In this document: piece after piece, positions 35,162 to 44,118 of the stretch
Numbering within the stretch: the stretch's first letter is position 1
How the letters are laid out: the number at the start of each line of letters is the position of its first letter
Origin: Palsa-504 sp963769715
GTDB taxonomy: Bacteria; Actinomycetota; Actinomycetes; Streptosporangiales; Streptosporangiaceae
Assembly: GCA_963769715.1 (NCBI GenBank)
Contig: CAVYNE010000029.1
Location: 62,001-126,000 of the forward strand
DNA: 64,000 bases
Direction of reading: 5' to 3'
Translations under genes and position numbers: made by a program
The notes under the pieces: generated by a model
What the model was told of the DNA's origin: nothing
Seen by the model: the letters and a program-made list of their open reading frames with translations, nothing else
Database searches by the model: none

Positions 35162-35452
35162 TCATGAGCTCTCAACATGAGACATCTCGAACGCGGCGCG
35201 GATCTCGGCGAGCCGCTGCTTGCGTTCCTCGGCCGCCTGCCGGGTTCCTTCCGCGGCCGGCGTAATGCCAAGCGCCCGCAGCAGGTCGGCCGCGGGCGCG
35301 CCCGGGTCACCCGCCTCGCCGAGGACCGGGTGCAGTCCCTCCTCGGCCAGGTGGTGAAAAACCAGGTTGACGATGCTCCAGGGGTTAAAGGTCTCGAGTT
35401 GCTGGGAAGGGCAATTGGGGTCGTCTCGTCGTGAGCGTCCATGAACCGACAC
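35162..35452 (-). CDS. small conserved protein upstream of prmA
   Basis: 96 residues, RRDDPNCPSQQLETFNPWSIVNLVFHHLAEEGLHPVLG at the N-terminus, then Arg/Ala-rich helices (LLRALGITPAAEG). No domain recognised. It lies between prmA and the divergent regulator, with GTG 35452 and a weak ribosome site; its 3' end overlaps the 35169-35183 palindrome. Plausibly an operon leader gene or a regulator/assembly factor; only its codon pattern and position support it. Confidence 0.55.
   Translation of the reverse strand: MSVHGRSRRDDPNCPSQQLETFNPWSIVNLVFHHLAEEGLHPVLGEAGDPGAPAADLLRALGITPAAEGTRQAAEERKQRLAEIRAAFEMSHVESS
35169..35183. promoter_or_regulatory. palindrome CTCTCAACATGAGAC, candidate activator site upstream of prmA
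   Basis: Matches 13 of 15 bases of the perfect palindrome at 35477-35491. It lies about 130 bp upstream of the prmA start, inside the 3' end of the small gene, a distance typical of upstream activating sites of Fis-type regulators. Confidence 0.5.
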
Positions 35453-35476
35453 AACGTCGGCTGGCCCAGGCTGGGA

Positions 35477-35491
35477 GTCTCAACTTGAGAC
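35477..35491. promoter_or_regulatory. perfect palindrome GTCTCAACTTGAGAC
   Basis: A 15-bp perfect inverted repeat (GTCTCAA-C-TTGAGAC) about 100 bp upstream of the regulator start 35595. Its near-copy at 35169 faces prmA. Together they mark the divergent control region of the monooxygenase and its activator. Confidence 0.55.
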
Positions 35492-35594
35492 AGTGCCAGG
35501 AACGTGAGGTTTACTTTGAAATGGGCCGGTAACCCGAATCCGATTCCCGCGCAGGCTGAGCCTCCAGCCGAGAGATGTGGGTGGGGGAGGCAAT

Positions 35595-37408
35595 ATGGCA
35601 GGTGCTTCAACGCCGATGCACACCGCGAGAGATCTCCTGGCTGAGGCCAGGGAGCGGTTTCTCGCGGCCGAGTCAGTCGATTCGAATGCCGTGCGCAAGC
35701 CGATCCTGGCGTCGTGGTGGCGGTCCCGGCAGTGGCACGTCGCCGCGGACCACATCGAGCTGGACTACCTGCGCGACCCCGACCTGGAATCCAACCTGGC
35801 CCGGACCGCCGATCCGGTGCTGCGGCACCTGCACGAGCAACTGGACGGCCAGCCGATCAGCATCATCTTGACCGACTCCGCGGGCGTGGTGCTGACCCGG
35901 CTGACCGCGGACCGCGACCTCGAGCGGCACCTGGACGGCGTCAAGCTGGCCCCCGGCTTCAGCTACGCCGAGGCCCGCGTCGGCACCAACGGCATCGGCA
36001 CCGCGCTGGAATCCGGCGGCCCGGCCCACGTCTTCGGGCACGAGCACTACGCCGAGCACCTGGAGCAATTTGGCTGCGCTGGCGTGCCGATCCACGACCC
36101 GGTCTCGGGCAAGACCGTCGGCGTGATCGACCTGACCTGCTGGCGCAAGAACGCCGACCCGCTGCTGATCTCGCTGGTCAAGGCGACGGCCGACCAGATC
36201 ACCCAGGCCATGCTGGCCGCGGGCAGCCGCCGGGATATGCACCTGCTCCAGGAATACGTGCGGGCCTGCCGCCGAACCGGCGGCATCGTGCTGGCCCTCG
36301 GCAACGACGTCGTCATGCTGAACGATCACGCCCGCCAGGTGCTCGACCCCGGTGACCAGTCCGCCCTGATCGGCCACGCCACCGAGGCGCTGGCCCGGCA
36401 GAACCCGGGCGCGGTGACGGTCGACCTGCCCAGCGGCGTGGTGGCCCGGATGTTCTGCCGGCGGATCTCGGGCGACGGCCCGTTCGCCGACGGCGTGGTC
36501 CACGTGAAACTGGCGGCCGCGGCCCTGGTCGCGCCCGAGGTGCCCGCGCCGAGAGCGGCCATGTACCTGCCGGGCCTGGTGGGCAGCGGCGTGCTGTGGC
36601 TGCGCGCCTGCCGGGAGGCGGAGACCCTCTACGACGCCTCGGACTGGATGACGATCGAGGGCGAGAGCGGCGTGGGCAAGCTGGCCCTGGCCCGCGCGGT
36701 GCACCAGCGGCGCAACCCGGCCGCGCCGTTCCACGTGCTCGACGCGGACGAGGCTCTCGGGTCCGGCCAGGACTGGCTCACCAAGGCCCGCGGCGAGCTG
36801 CTCGACGGCACCGGCCTGCTGGTGATCAGGCACGTGGACGCGCTGAACGCCAGGCAGATGCACACGCTGGCCAGCGCGCTGCAAGAGGCCAGGGCGGCCA
36901 AGCGGCACACCGAGCTGCGGGTGGCGGTGACGCTGAACCGCAAGCAGGCCAGCGCCGACCTGACCCCAAGACCAGGCTGCTGCGGTTCTTCCAGGGCACG
37001 GTGGAGCTGCCGCCGCTGCGCCACCACATCGAGGACCTGCACGAGCTGGTGCCCTTCTTCCTGGCCCGGCTCAGCGGGCAGGGCCGCCTGACCTGCTCCC
37101 CGGAGGCGATGCAGCTGCTGCTGCGGCACAACTGGCCGGGCAACGCCGAACAGCTCTGGCAGGTGCTCAAGCAGGTCGTCCAGCGCCGCCGGGCCGGCGT
37201 GATCATGCCGAAGGACCTGCCGCCCGAGTGCTGGACGGTCAGCCGGCGGCTGCTGTCCCCGCTGGAGTCCATCGAGCGGGACGCGATCGTGCAGAGCCTG
37301 CAGGACCACGACGGCAACAAGGTCAGGGCGGCCGAGGCGCTGGGCATGTCCCGGGCCACGATCTACCGCAAAATCCACGAGTACGGCATCGTCACGGCCG
37401 GCAGCTGA
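35595..37408 (+). pseudogene. Fis/AcoR-type activator of the monooxygenase operon, frameshifted in this sequence
   Basis: Encodes about 604 residues if one base is restored. Order: GAF-like sensor (about 60-200, GTNGIGTALESGGPAHVFG), linker, AAA+ region with Walker A GESGVGKLALA (near 355) and a weak Walker B, then Fis HTH at the end (GNKVRAAEALGMSRATIYRKIHEYGI). No GAFTGA motif is present, fitting organisms without sigma-54. At 36964-36967 a run of four C, where five would keep frame, shifts the reading frame; the downstream frame continues with RLLRFFQGTVELPPLRHHIEDLHEL to a stop at 37408. Resembles MimR-type regulators of propane/acetone monooxygenases. Real inactivation or sequencing error is undecided. 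Confidence 0.75.
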
Positions 37409-37569
37409 CCGCCGGAAGCGGCGGAAACCCGCCCAAAGATCCCTCTGGCCTGCGCTGACGCGGCCCACGACGGCCCTGTGGATCAAAGTGAGAAGGCATG
37501 TGTCCTGTGCCGGGCGTACGGATGCATTAAGCCCGCATTCGCGGGGCGCCTCCATGAAGGAGCGAACTC

Positions 37570-38247
37570 ATGACCGCTGTTGATGCAACCCCCGGCGAAA
37601 CCGGCCGGCCAGCCGTAGCGGAGAAGCGCCCGCGGCCCCGGCCGTGGTCGGACCGATGGCCGGCGACCCGGCCATGCTGGGCCTGGCCAGCTTCATCGTC
37701 GGCTCCGTCGCGCTCGGCCTGGCGATAGTCGGCGTGGTGCCGGCCGGCGTCCTCGGCGCCCCGCTGGCGATCATCCTGTCGGCCACGGCCCTGGGCCTGC
37801 TCCTGGCCGCGGTCTGGGCCGCGGCCGTCGGCCAGAGCGCGGTGGCGGCCGTCTTCGGCATCTTCGGCACGTTCTGGCTGAGCTACGTCGTGCTCGTGCT
37901 CGGCCTGGACCACAACTGGTTCGCCATCACCGTCACCGCGGTGCTCGCCACCGTGCGGCTGTTCCTGCTCTCCTGGCTGATCGTCATCTTGATGCTGACC
38001 CTGGCCACGCTGCGGCTGCCGGCGGCCTTCACCGTGCTCTTCGGGCTGGTCGCCCTCGCGCTGCTGCTCCTGCTGCTCGCCTGGGAGCGAGACATCGCCG
38101 CTCGGCGTGCCCTCGAGCGGCCTGCTGAAGACCGGCGGCTACGTCGTGCTGATCTTCGCCGCGCTCGGCGTGTACCTCTTCTTCGGCGCCGCCTCGGCCG
38201 GCACCGGCGGCAAGGGCCTTCCCCTCGGCAAGCCGCTGATGCACTAG
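37570..38247 (+). pseudogene. GPR1/FUN34/YaaH-type acetate transporter, frameshifted
   Basis: ATG 37570 has a good GAAGGAGC site but its frame ends in nonsense; the transporter itself (GDPAMLGLASFIVGSVALGL, FGTFWLSYVVLVLG and later TM segments) is in another frame, and the C-terminal block (GLLKTGGYVVLIFAALGVYLFFG ... GLPLGKPLMH) in yet another. Two single-base changes, one between about 37584 and 37643 and one near 38095, reunite a normal six-TM acetate/succinate permease. Next to the monooxygenase regulator it could move acetate derived from propane oxidation. Pseudogene or error unresolved. Confidence 0.65.
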
Positions 38248-38346
38248 GGCCGACAAGACCTTTATGCCGAACGGGCCGTGGTGACCGCCCTGGTCAGGTG
38301 CGAGCCATCATGGCCCGTCGGGTTCGCCGGCGGCTAGCTGGGCCCG

Positions 38347-40011
38347 TTAGCTGGGCTGCGTAGTCCTGTGCTGCGTCCGCCGCACCGAACTCCACTTCAG
38401 GTCCCTGAACCCTTGCCGCCGCGGCTGGCGGCCCCAGGATCCCCAGCGCAGCGTGGGCTCGGGCAGCTTCGGGGGCTTGGCGAAGGCGGGCTCGCCGTCT
38501 AGGTCGACCGCGTCCAGCGGTGAGGCCGCGGCGGCGTCCCGGCGGGTGAGCGGCGGCAGGTTCCACTTCTCCTCGATGAGCTTGAGCACCGAGGTGTGGT
38601 CGAGGGTCTTGCTGCACACGTAATCGGGGCGGGCGTAGGGGGAGACGATGACGGCCGGGACCCGGAAACCGTAGCGGGTGTAGTCGCGGGGGCCGTCGTC
38701 GATGGCCTTCAGCCGGGCGAAGCCCCCGCCGAACACCGGGCGGAGCAGCGTGCGCAGCCAGCCGGGCAGGTCGAGGATGTAGTTGTGCGCCGGCACGTCG
38801 TCCGGCGCCACCGCCTCCGGCGGCGGGACGTGGTCGTAGTAGCCGCCGTGCTCGTCGTAGAGCCAGATCAGCAGCGTGTGCGGCCAGGCCGGGCCGTTCA
38901 TGACCCGGTTGATGACCTCGGCGGCGAAGGACTCGCCCTTGGCGATGTCCTGCGGGTTCTCCTCCGAGTACGTCTCGAAGTCCGGGTCGACGATGCTCAC
39001 CGCGGGCAGCGTGCCCGCGTCGGCGTCGGCGAAGAACTGCGGGGTCTTGCGCAGGTGCCGGACGCAGCCGCCCAGCCCGAGCGGGTACAGGTCGGCGGTG
39101 AACGACTTGTTGCCGACGGCCCGGTCGGCCACTCCCGGCAGCCACCGGCCGACCTGCGCCAGCCGCCGGGCCGCGGTCAGCCCGCGGCCGCCGAACACCC
39201 GCCGCAGCAGCACGCTGTAGTGCCGCACGTTGTGGTAGTTCACCCAGGCGATGCCGTGCTTGGTGAGCACGTCGAAGATCGTCCCGGTCTGCGGGTAGTC
39301 GACGATGTCCCAGGGCAGGTCGTCGATGAGCCCGTGGGCCGTCCCGGAGATGAGGAACCTGCGGTTCGGGAACGTCGGGCCCAGGCACGAGCTGAACCAG
39401 TGATCGGCCAGCGGGAACGTGCGGGCGAGCCCGTAGTAGAACGGCAGGTCGTCCTCGGTCCAGTAGCCCATCGGCACCGCGGGATCGGCGCCGGGCAGCG
39501 CCTTGGCCACGGCGGCGGCGAACCCGTCGCAGCGCCCGCCGGCGTACTGGATATGGCTGGAGTGCCAGTTCTGGCTGGGATCGTTCTTCACCTGGGTGGT
39601 GGAGGTCAGGTGGTGGGCGGAAAACGCCTGGCCGTTCGGCAGGTAGTTGACGACGTCAGGGGTGCCGTCGGGACCGAGCGGCAGGCCCTCGCCCCGGTCG
39701 GCCGCGTCACTGAGCATGCCGAGGTAGTTGTCGTAGGAGTGGTTCTCCATCATCAAGATGACGATGTGCCGGATCTGCGGCAGCAGGTCGGTGCCCTCGG
39801 GCAGGTCCGGGCGCGGCCGGTCGCCCACCTCCGGCGCGGTGATCCCGCGCCGCGCCGCGATCCTCGCCGAAGACGCACGTCGGCGTCTGATCTCGCGGCC
39901 CTCGAGCCTCTCCCACATCCCGGTTACCTCCGGCTCCGGCGTCTCACTCGGGGCGGGCCGGCGGGGCAGGTGCCGCGCGGCGATCTCCGCAATGTCCCTG
40001 CTTACCCGCAT
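38347..40011 (-). CDS. phospholipase C / acid phosphatase family phosphoesterase
   Basis: 554 residues of the PF04185 phosphoesterase family. Metal-site and catalytic segments: IVILMMENHSYDNYLG, SAHHLTSTTQVKNDPSQNWHSS, SIVDPDFETYSEENP, IWLYDEHGGYYDHVPPP and DHTSVLKLIEEKW. No secretion signal is visible, so cytoplasmic or tail-anchored location is uncertain. ATG 40011 (MRVSRD) has GGAG 6 nt upstream and was preferred to ATG 40044, which lacks a ribosome site. Hydrolyses phosphate esters or phospholipids; substrate unknown. Confidence 0.85.
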   Translation of the reverse strand: MRVSRDIAEIAARHLPRRPAPSETPEPEVTGMWERLEGREIRRRRASSARIAARRGITAPEVGDRPRPDLPEGTDLLPQIRHIVILMMENHSYDNYLGMLSDAADRGEGLPLGPDGTPDVVNYLPNGQAFSAHHLTSTTQVKNDPSQNWHSSHIQYAGGRCDGFAAAVAKALPGADPAVPMGYWTEDDLPFYYGLARTFPLADHWFSSCLGPTFPNRRFLISGTAHGLIDDLPWDIVDYPQTGTIFDVLTKHGIAWVNYHNVRHYSVLLRRVFGGRGLTAARRLAQVGRWLPGVADRAVGNKSFTADLYPLGLGGCVRHLRKTPQFFADADAGTLPAVSIVDPDFETYSEENPQDIAKGESFAAEVINRVMNGPAWPHTLLIWLYDEHGGYYDHVPPPEAVAPDDVPAHNYILDLPGWLRTLLRPVFGGGFARLKAIDDGPRDYTRYGFRVPAVIVSPYARPDYVCSKTLDHTSVLKLIEEKWNLPPLTRRDAAAASPLDAVDLDGEPAFAKPPKLPEPTLRWGSWGRQPRRQGFRDLKWSSVRRTQHRTTQPS

Positions 40012-40081
40012 GCGGTTCTCCAAACGGGCCAGCCGCGCGTCCATGGCCGGCCCGTGCCGTCCGCCAGGAGGCCGGGGTCCG

Positions 40082-40945
40082 TCATCGGGCGGCCGGCCTG
40101 TCCGCTGAGATTCGGGCGTGCGCGATCCGGGACAGGTCGGCCGGGCGCAGCGAGTCGGTCCGGTTCCAGGCCGCCGCGGGGATCATGTCGCGCTGGCGGA
40201 CGTCGCGGACCGGCCCGAAGCCGTGGCGGCGCAGCAGCGCGGCCGCCTCGTCCGGGCCGAACAGCGACCGCCAGGGCTCGCCCCGCTCGGCCAACGCCTG
40301 CCCGACCTGCTCCGCGTAGCTGTCGCCCGCGGCGTCGCGCAGCCCGGCGGGCAGCATGTAGTCGACGATGATCTCCGAGCCGGGCGCGAACCCGCCGATA
40401 ACCGCCAGGGTTTGCTCGATGGCGCTTTCTTCCAGGTACATGGTCGTGCCCAGCCAGCTGACGAAGGCGGGCGCCGCGACGTCGAAGCCGGCCTGGCGCA
40501 GCCGGTCGCGCAGTGAGTCCCGGGTGAAGTCCACCGGGACGAACCTGACGTTTTCCGGCACCGGCGCGATGCGGCGCTTCCATTCCTGCGTGGCCGGGTG
40601 GTCGATTTCGAATACCCGGATCTGGCCGGCCAGCCCGGACCGGCTGGCGAAGGAATCCAGGCCGGCCCCGAGCATGACGTACTGGCCGATGCCGCGCCCG
40701 ATGCCGTCGGCCAGGCTGTCCTCGGTGTAGCGGCTGCGGCAGGTGACCTGCGCCCGGGCGCCGGACAGGATCGGGTGGGTGCCGTGCGCCCGGTGAAAGC
40801 CGATGAGCTCTTCGGCCCGCTCGCCGAGCATGGCCTGCGCCAGCGTATCGGTGAAAATGGGCGGGTCGTCATCGACGATCAAATGGGCGGCGCGCGCGGC
40901 CGCCGCGGTGAACGCGGTCAGGCTAGGTTGTCCGTTAGCTATCAC
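40082..40945 (-). CDS. LCMT/PPM-family SAM-dependent methyltransferase
   Basis: 287 residues of the TIGR00027 type: ARAAHLIVDDDPPIFTDTLAQAMLG, CRSRYTEDSL, SAM-binding GQYVMLGAGLDSFASR, VFEIDHPATQEWKRR and LGTTMYLE. These enzymes O-methylate carboxylates, mostly in polyketide or lipid pathways; no such pathway is adjacent. GTG 40945 fits the family start; an AT-rich region upstream (40946-41035) probably carries its promoter. Confidence 0.8.
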   Translation of the reverse strand: MIANGQPSLTAFTAAAARAAHLIVDDDPPIFTDTLAQAMLGERAEELIGFHRAHGTHPILSGARAQVTCRSRYTEDSLADGIGRGIGQYVMLGAGLDSFASRSGLAGQIRVFEIDHPATQEWKRRIAPVPENVRFVPVDFTRDSLRDRLRQAGFDVAAPAFVSWLGTTMYLEESAIEQTLAVIGGFAPGSEIIVDYMLPAGLRDAAGDSYAEQVGQALAERGEPWRSLFGPDEAAALLRRHGFGPVRDVRQRDMIPAAAWNRTDSLRPADLSRIAHARISADRPAAR

Positions 40946-41081
40946 GCGGGCCAGATTACAATTAACTTCCACTAATAATAACACAAAATAAAAAATATAA
41001 CAATGGCTATCGAATAACGCTTCAGGGTCATTTTGCTCCGGGAATGTCCCGCGCGCGCCGGCGCCAGCGAGACGGCCAGGC

Positions 41082-41347
41082 CTAGATGCTCGCGGCCAGC
41101 TGGAGCATGAGCTTCGTGGTCGCATCGGGCGGCCGGCGGTACAGGTGCTGGACGGCGATGATCACGGCGGTGGCCTGGCACCACTGCCCGAGCCGGTCGG
41201 CATCCAGGTCCGGATCGAGCGCTGGCAGCACGCCTCGACCAGCCCCGGCAGCGCGTCACACCACGGGCCCGCCCCGGCCCCGAAGCGATCGATGAGCACT
41301 AGCGGGTCGGGACAATCCAGGATCAGGTGGTGCAGTCGTCCGATCAT
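41082..41347 (-). pseudogene. degenerate fragment: VOC N-terminus joined to another protein's C-terminus
   Basis: MIGRLHHLILDCPDPL at the start is a glyoxalase/VOC N-terminus, but the domain is cut after 16 residues. Further on, in a different frame, LDADRLGQWCQATAVIIAVQHLYRRP ends at a TAG (41082) and looks like the end of an unrelated helical protein. A mosaic remnant; neither domain is complete. Confidence 0.45.
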
Positions 41348-41444
41348 GCTGGCCATGGTGCCAGCCGCGCTCATCCAGCCGCCCGCCGAGTATGGCCGCC
41401 CGCCGGGCGGAGCCTGGCCGCCTACTGTTGCTACCGTCAGGCGC

Positions 41445-42221
41445 ATGCGGATCGCCCACCTCAGTGACCCTCACATGATGAGGGGCCCCCTGGCGGCACT
41501 GCCCGCCGCGAACCTCGCCGACGCGATCGGCCGACTGCTGGCGATCGAGCCGAGGCCGGATTGCGTCGTCATCACCGGCGACCTCGCGGACACCGGGCAT
41601 CCGGACGAGTATGGCGCTCTGCGCACCATCCTGCGGCGATGCCCGATCCCCGTGCACCTCGCGGCGGGCAACCACGACGACCCCGCCGCGCTCGTCGCCA
41701 AGTTCGGTGACACGCAGTACCTGGGCAACGGCGTCTCGGCGTCGTACGCGGTGGAGTACCCGCAGGCCACGCTCGTGGTCGCCAACTCCTGCACTGCCGG
41801 GAGCCCGGCCGGATACCTCGGCCAGGATCAGCTGGCCTGGATCGACCGGACCCTCGCCGCCCGGCCGCAGGTGCCCGCCTTCGTCTGCCTGCATCACCCG
41901 CCGGTGCCGGTCGGGATCCCGTTCCTCGACGGCATGATCCTGACCGACGTGGCCGAACTCGCCGACGTGATCCAGCGGCACCCGAACGTCGCCCGCGTGC
42001 TGGCCGGGCACGCGCACCGCGACGTCTCCGCTCTGTTCGCCGGCACCTTGATGACCGTCGCGCCCAGCACGTACCGGCAGAGCGCGCTGCGCCTGCACGA
42101 CGCCTGCCCTCCCGGCTACGTCACCGATCCGACCAGCTTCCTGCTGCACATACTCGACGGGACTAGCTGCGTAACACATTCCGTGGCGATAAGCCACGCC
42201 GCGGCCGTCCGCGCGTACTGA
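41445..42221 (+). CDS. calcineurin-like metallophosphoesterase (CpdA type)
   Basis: 258 residues with all five metal-binding blocks: SDPHM, GDLADTGHP, GNHDDP, LHHPP and GHAHRDV. The order and spacing are those of class III cyclic-nucleotide phosphodiesterases such as CpdA; activity on cAMP is inferred. ATG 41445 is preceded by a run of short weak sites. No operon partner. Confidence 0.88.
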   Translation: MRIAHLSDPHMMRGPLAALPAANLADAIGRLLAIEPRPDCVVITGDLADTGHPDEYGALRTILRRCPIPVHLAAGNHDDPAALVAKFGDTQYLGNGVSASYAVEYPQATLVVANSCTAGSPAGYLGQDQLAWIDRTLAARPQVPAFVCLHHPPVPVGIPFLDGMILTDVAELADVIQRHPNVARVLAGHAHRDVSALFAGTLMTVAPSTYRQSALRLHDACPPGYVTDPTSFLLHILDGTSCVTHSVAISHAAAVRAY

Positions 42222-42297
42222 CATCACCGGATCGCAGGGTGATCCGTTCGGCCACACCAGTCACAGATTTGCCCCCCGAGCCGGGGCCTAGAACTCC

Positions 42298-43776
42298 CTA
42301 GCCGGCTTGGGCGATGAGCCGTCCGGAGTTCACGGCCATGGTGAACGCCTCGTAATCTCGCTCGTTCTGGTCGGCATAGGCGGTGGAGAAGTCCGCGATC
42401 GCCTGGTCGAACCTGTCTCCCTTGCCGAGGTAGGAGGCGATGGCGATCCGGTCGCCCCAGCGGGCGTGCGCCCGGGCCAGTGTCGCACCGCAGATGCGCG
42501 CGTAAACCGCGGCCCCCGGGGCGAGCATCCTCTCCACGTCCGCGCCGCCCTTCCAGTCATGGAACTGCCGTACGTAGTAGTCGCGGGTCACGCCGTCGAG
42601 CCCCTTGATGCGCTGCCACCCGAGGAAGATGTCGGTCGCCGCCTGCATCAGCCGCTGGCCCATCACCACGCGCTGGCCGTGGTGAGGGTAGGCGCTACGG
42701 CCCAAGTGCCGCTCCAGGACCGAGTCCTGGGCCTCCTTAAGCTGCAAGAACAGCGGGTCATCGGTGTCGCGGCCCAGCAGTAGCAAGATGTAACAGCGGG
42801 TTCCCACGCTTCCCACGCCCACCACCTTGCGGGCCGCGTGGACATAACGGAACTCCTCCAGCGGGTGGCCTTGCTGCCCAAGGGTTCGCCGGTAGGAGCT
42901 GAGCAGCTTCTTGATCAGCGGAGCGGGATCCTCCCACTCCGATCCCGGCACGATCAGATCCTCGAGTGGCACGATCAGCGGCGGGTCCGCCACGATCCGC
43001 AGCTCGCCGTCGACCTCCCTCGCCCGCTTGGCGAACACGCGTGTGCTGTCACGCGTATAGGCCTCGTCCACATGGCGCTCGGCCCGGCGGGCTTCCTTCT
43101 TATCCAGCCGATTGACGCGCACCTCCTGGCGGACCAGGTTGAGCAGCATCCCGGCCTCCAGTTGGTCGTACCATGCGCCCAGGGTCGGCATCCCGGCCGC
43201 CCGGTGCATCCGGTCCCGGTACTCGCCTACCCCCGCCGTGACGATGGCGCGCCGCTCGTTCGGGGAAAAACTGCGAAAGCGGCCCATGATCTCGAAGCTG
43301 GCCGCCATCCGCTTCACGTCCCACTCCCACGGGCCGGGAAGGGTCTCATCGAAGTCGTTGATGTCGAACAGCAGGCGCCGCTCCGGCGTGCCGAACACGC
43401 CGAAGTTCGACAGGTGCGCATCCCCGCACAGCTGGACCTGCACTCCCGATACCGGGGTCGCCGCCAGATCAGCCGCCATGATCGCCGCGGCGCCCCGGTA
43501 GAACGTGAACGGTGACACCAGCATCCGTCCGTAGCGGATCGGCACCAGCTCCGGGACCCGGCTTGTCGCCTGCTCCTCCAGCACAGCGATCGGATCAGGG
43601 CGATCCGGCGCCGGCGCCCACCGGCCATGGGCCGATCGTGGCACCTCGCTGCGGGCGACTTGGCCCCGTGCCGCCCGCTCCTCCGCCGTCAGGTGCGCAC
43701 GCCTCCATGTGGGCGCGAACGAAGGCCGCGGGGCCTCGGTGGGTCCGGTCGCGGCGGTACGTGCGTTAGTAGCCAT
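42298..43776 (-). CDS. DUF2252 family protein (kinase-like fold)
   Basis: 492 residues. Kinase-like motifs are visible: QLCGDAHLSNFGVFG (catalytic-loop-like) and DINDFDETLPGPWEWDVKRMAASFEIM (Mg-binding-like). DUF2252 proteins are widespread in actinobacteria, distantly related to aminoglycoside phosphotransferases, with unknown substrate. It follows the SHOCT-domain small gene by 2 bp, so the two are co-transcribed. Confidence 0.85.
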   Translation of the reverse strand: MATNARTAATGPTEAPRPSFAPTWRRAHLTAEERAARGQVARSEVPRSAHGRWAPAPDRPDPIAVLEEQATSRVPELVPIRYGRMLVSPFTFYRGAAAIMAADLAATPVSGVQVQLCGDAHLSNFGVFGTPERRLLFDINDFDETLPGPWEWDVKRMAASFEIMGRFRSFSPNERRAIVTAGVGEYRDRMHRAAGMPTLGAWYDQLEAGMLLNLVRQEVRVNRLDKKEARRAERHVDEAYTRDSTRVFAKRAREVDGELRIVADPPLIVPLEDLIVPGSEWEDPAPLIKKLLSSYRRTLGQQGHPLEEFRYVHAARKVVGVGSVGTRCYILLLLGRDTDDPLFLQLKEAQDSVLERHLGRSAYPHHGQRVVMGQRLMQAATDIFLGWQRIKGLDGVTRDYYVRQFHDWKGGADVERMLAPGAAVYARICGATLARAHARWGDRIAIASYLGKGDRFDQAIADFSTAYADQNERDYEAFTMAVNSGRLIAQAG

Positions 43777-43778
43777 GC

Positions 43779-43895
43779 TTATCTGCCGAGGACCCTGGTC
43801 TTCTGCGCCGCGAACTCCTCGTCTGTCAGGATGCCTTGCCTGACGAGGTCTCCGAGCTGCCCTGCGCCGCGTCTTGACATGGACCTCACTCCCAT
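43779..43895 (-). CDS. SHOCT-domain small protein
   Basis: 38 residues ending LGDLVRQGILTDEEFAAQKTRVLGR, the SHOCT oligomerisation motif. It is too short for most gene finders. ATG 43895 has GGAG 5 nt upstream; an ATG at 43880 would give 33 residues. It is placed directly ahead of DUF2252; SHOCT domains are usually fused to other proteins, so it may act as a partner. A short GC palindrome GGCTCCGC-CA-GCGGAGCC overlaps its ribosome site. Confidence 0.7.
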   Translation of the reverse strand: MGVRSMSRRGAGQLGDLVRQGILTDEEFAAQKTRVLGR

Positions 43896-44118
43896 CGGGG
43901 CTCCGCCAGCGGAGCCGCGAGGGTGACTCTAACCAAGCCGCACCACGCCGGTATCACCCGCGACGGGTGGCGCGATGGGGCCGTCGAAATATCACCATGA
44001 TGGTGGGGAGGTGCCGGGTGTTGTCCTCCTGCGAGCCCAGCCATTGTCGCCGAACGTCGCCAGGGAGTGTCATGGCCGCGCTTGCCGCTGCGGCGGACCC
44101 AGGCGCTAGGCCGAGGCT

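Noticed and set aside
35038..35594. Sigma-54 promoter in the prm control region
   Set aside because: No convincing -24/-12 GG/GC pair, and the activator lacks GAFTGA.
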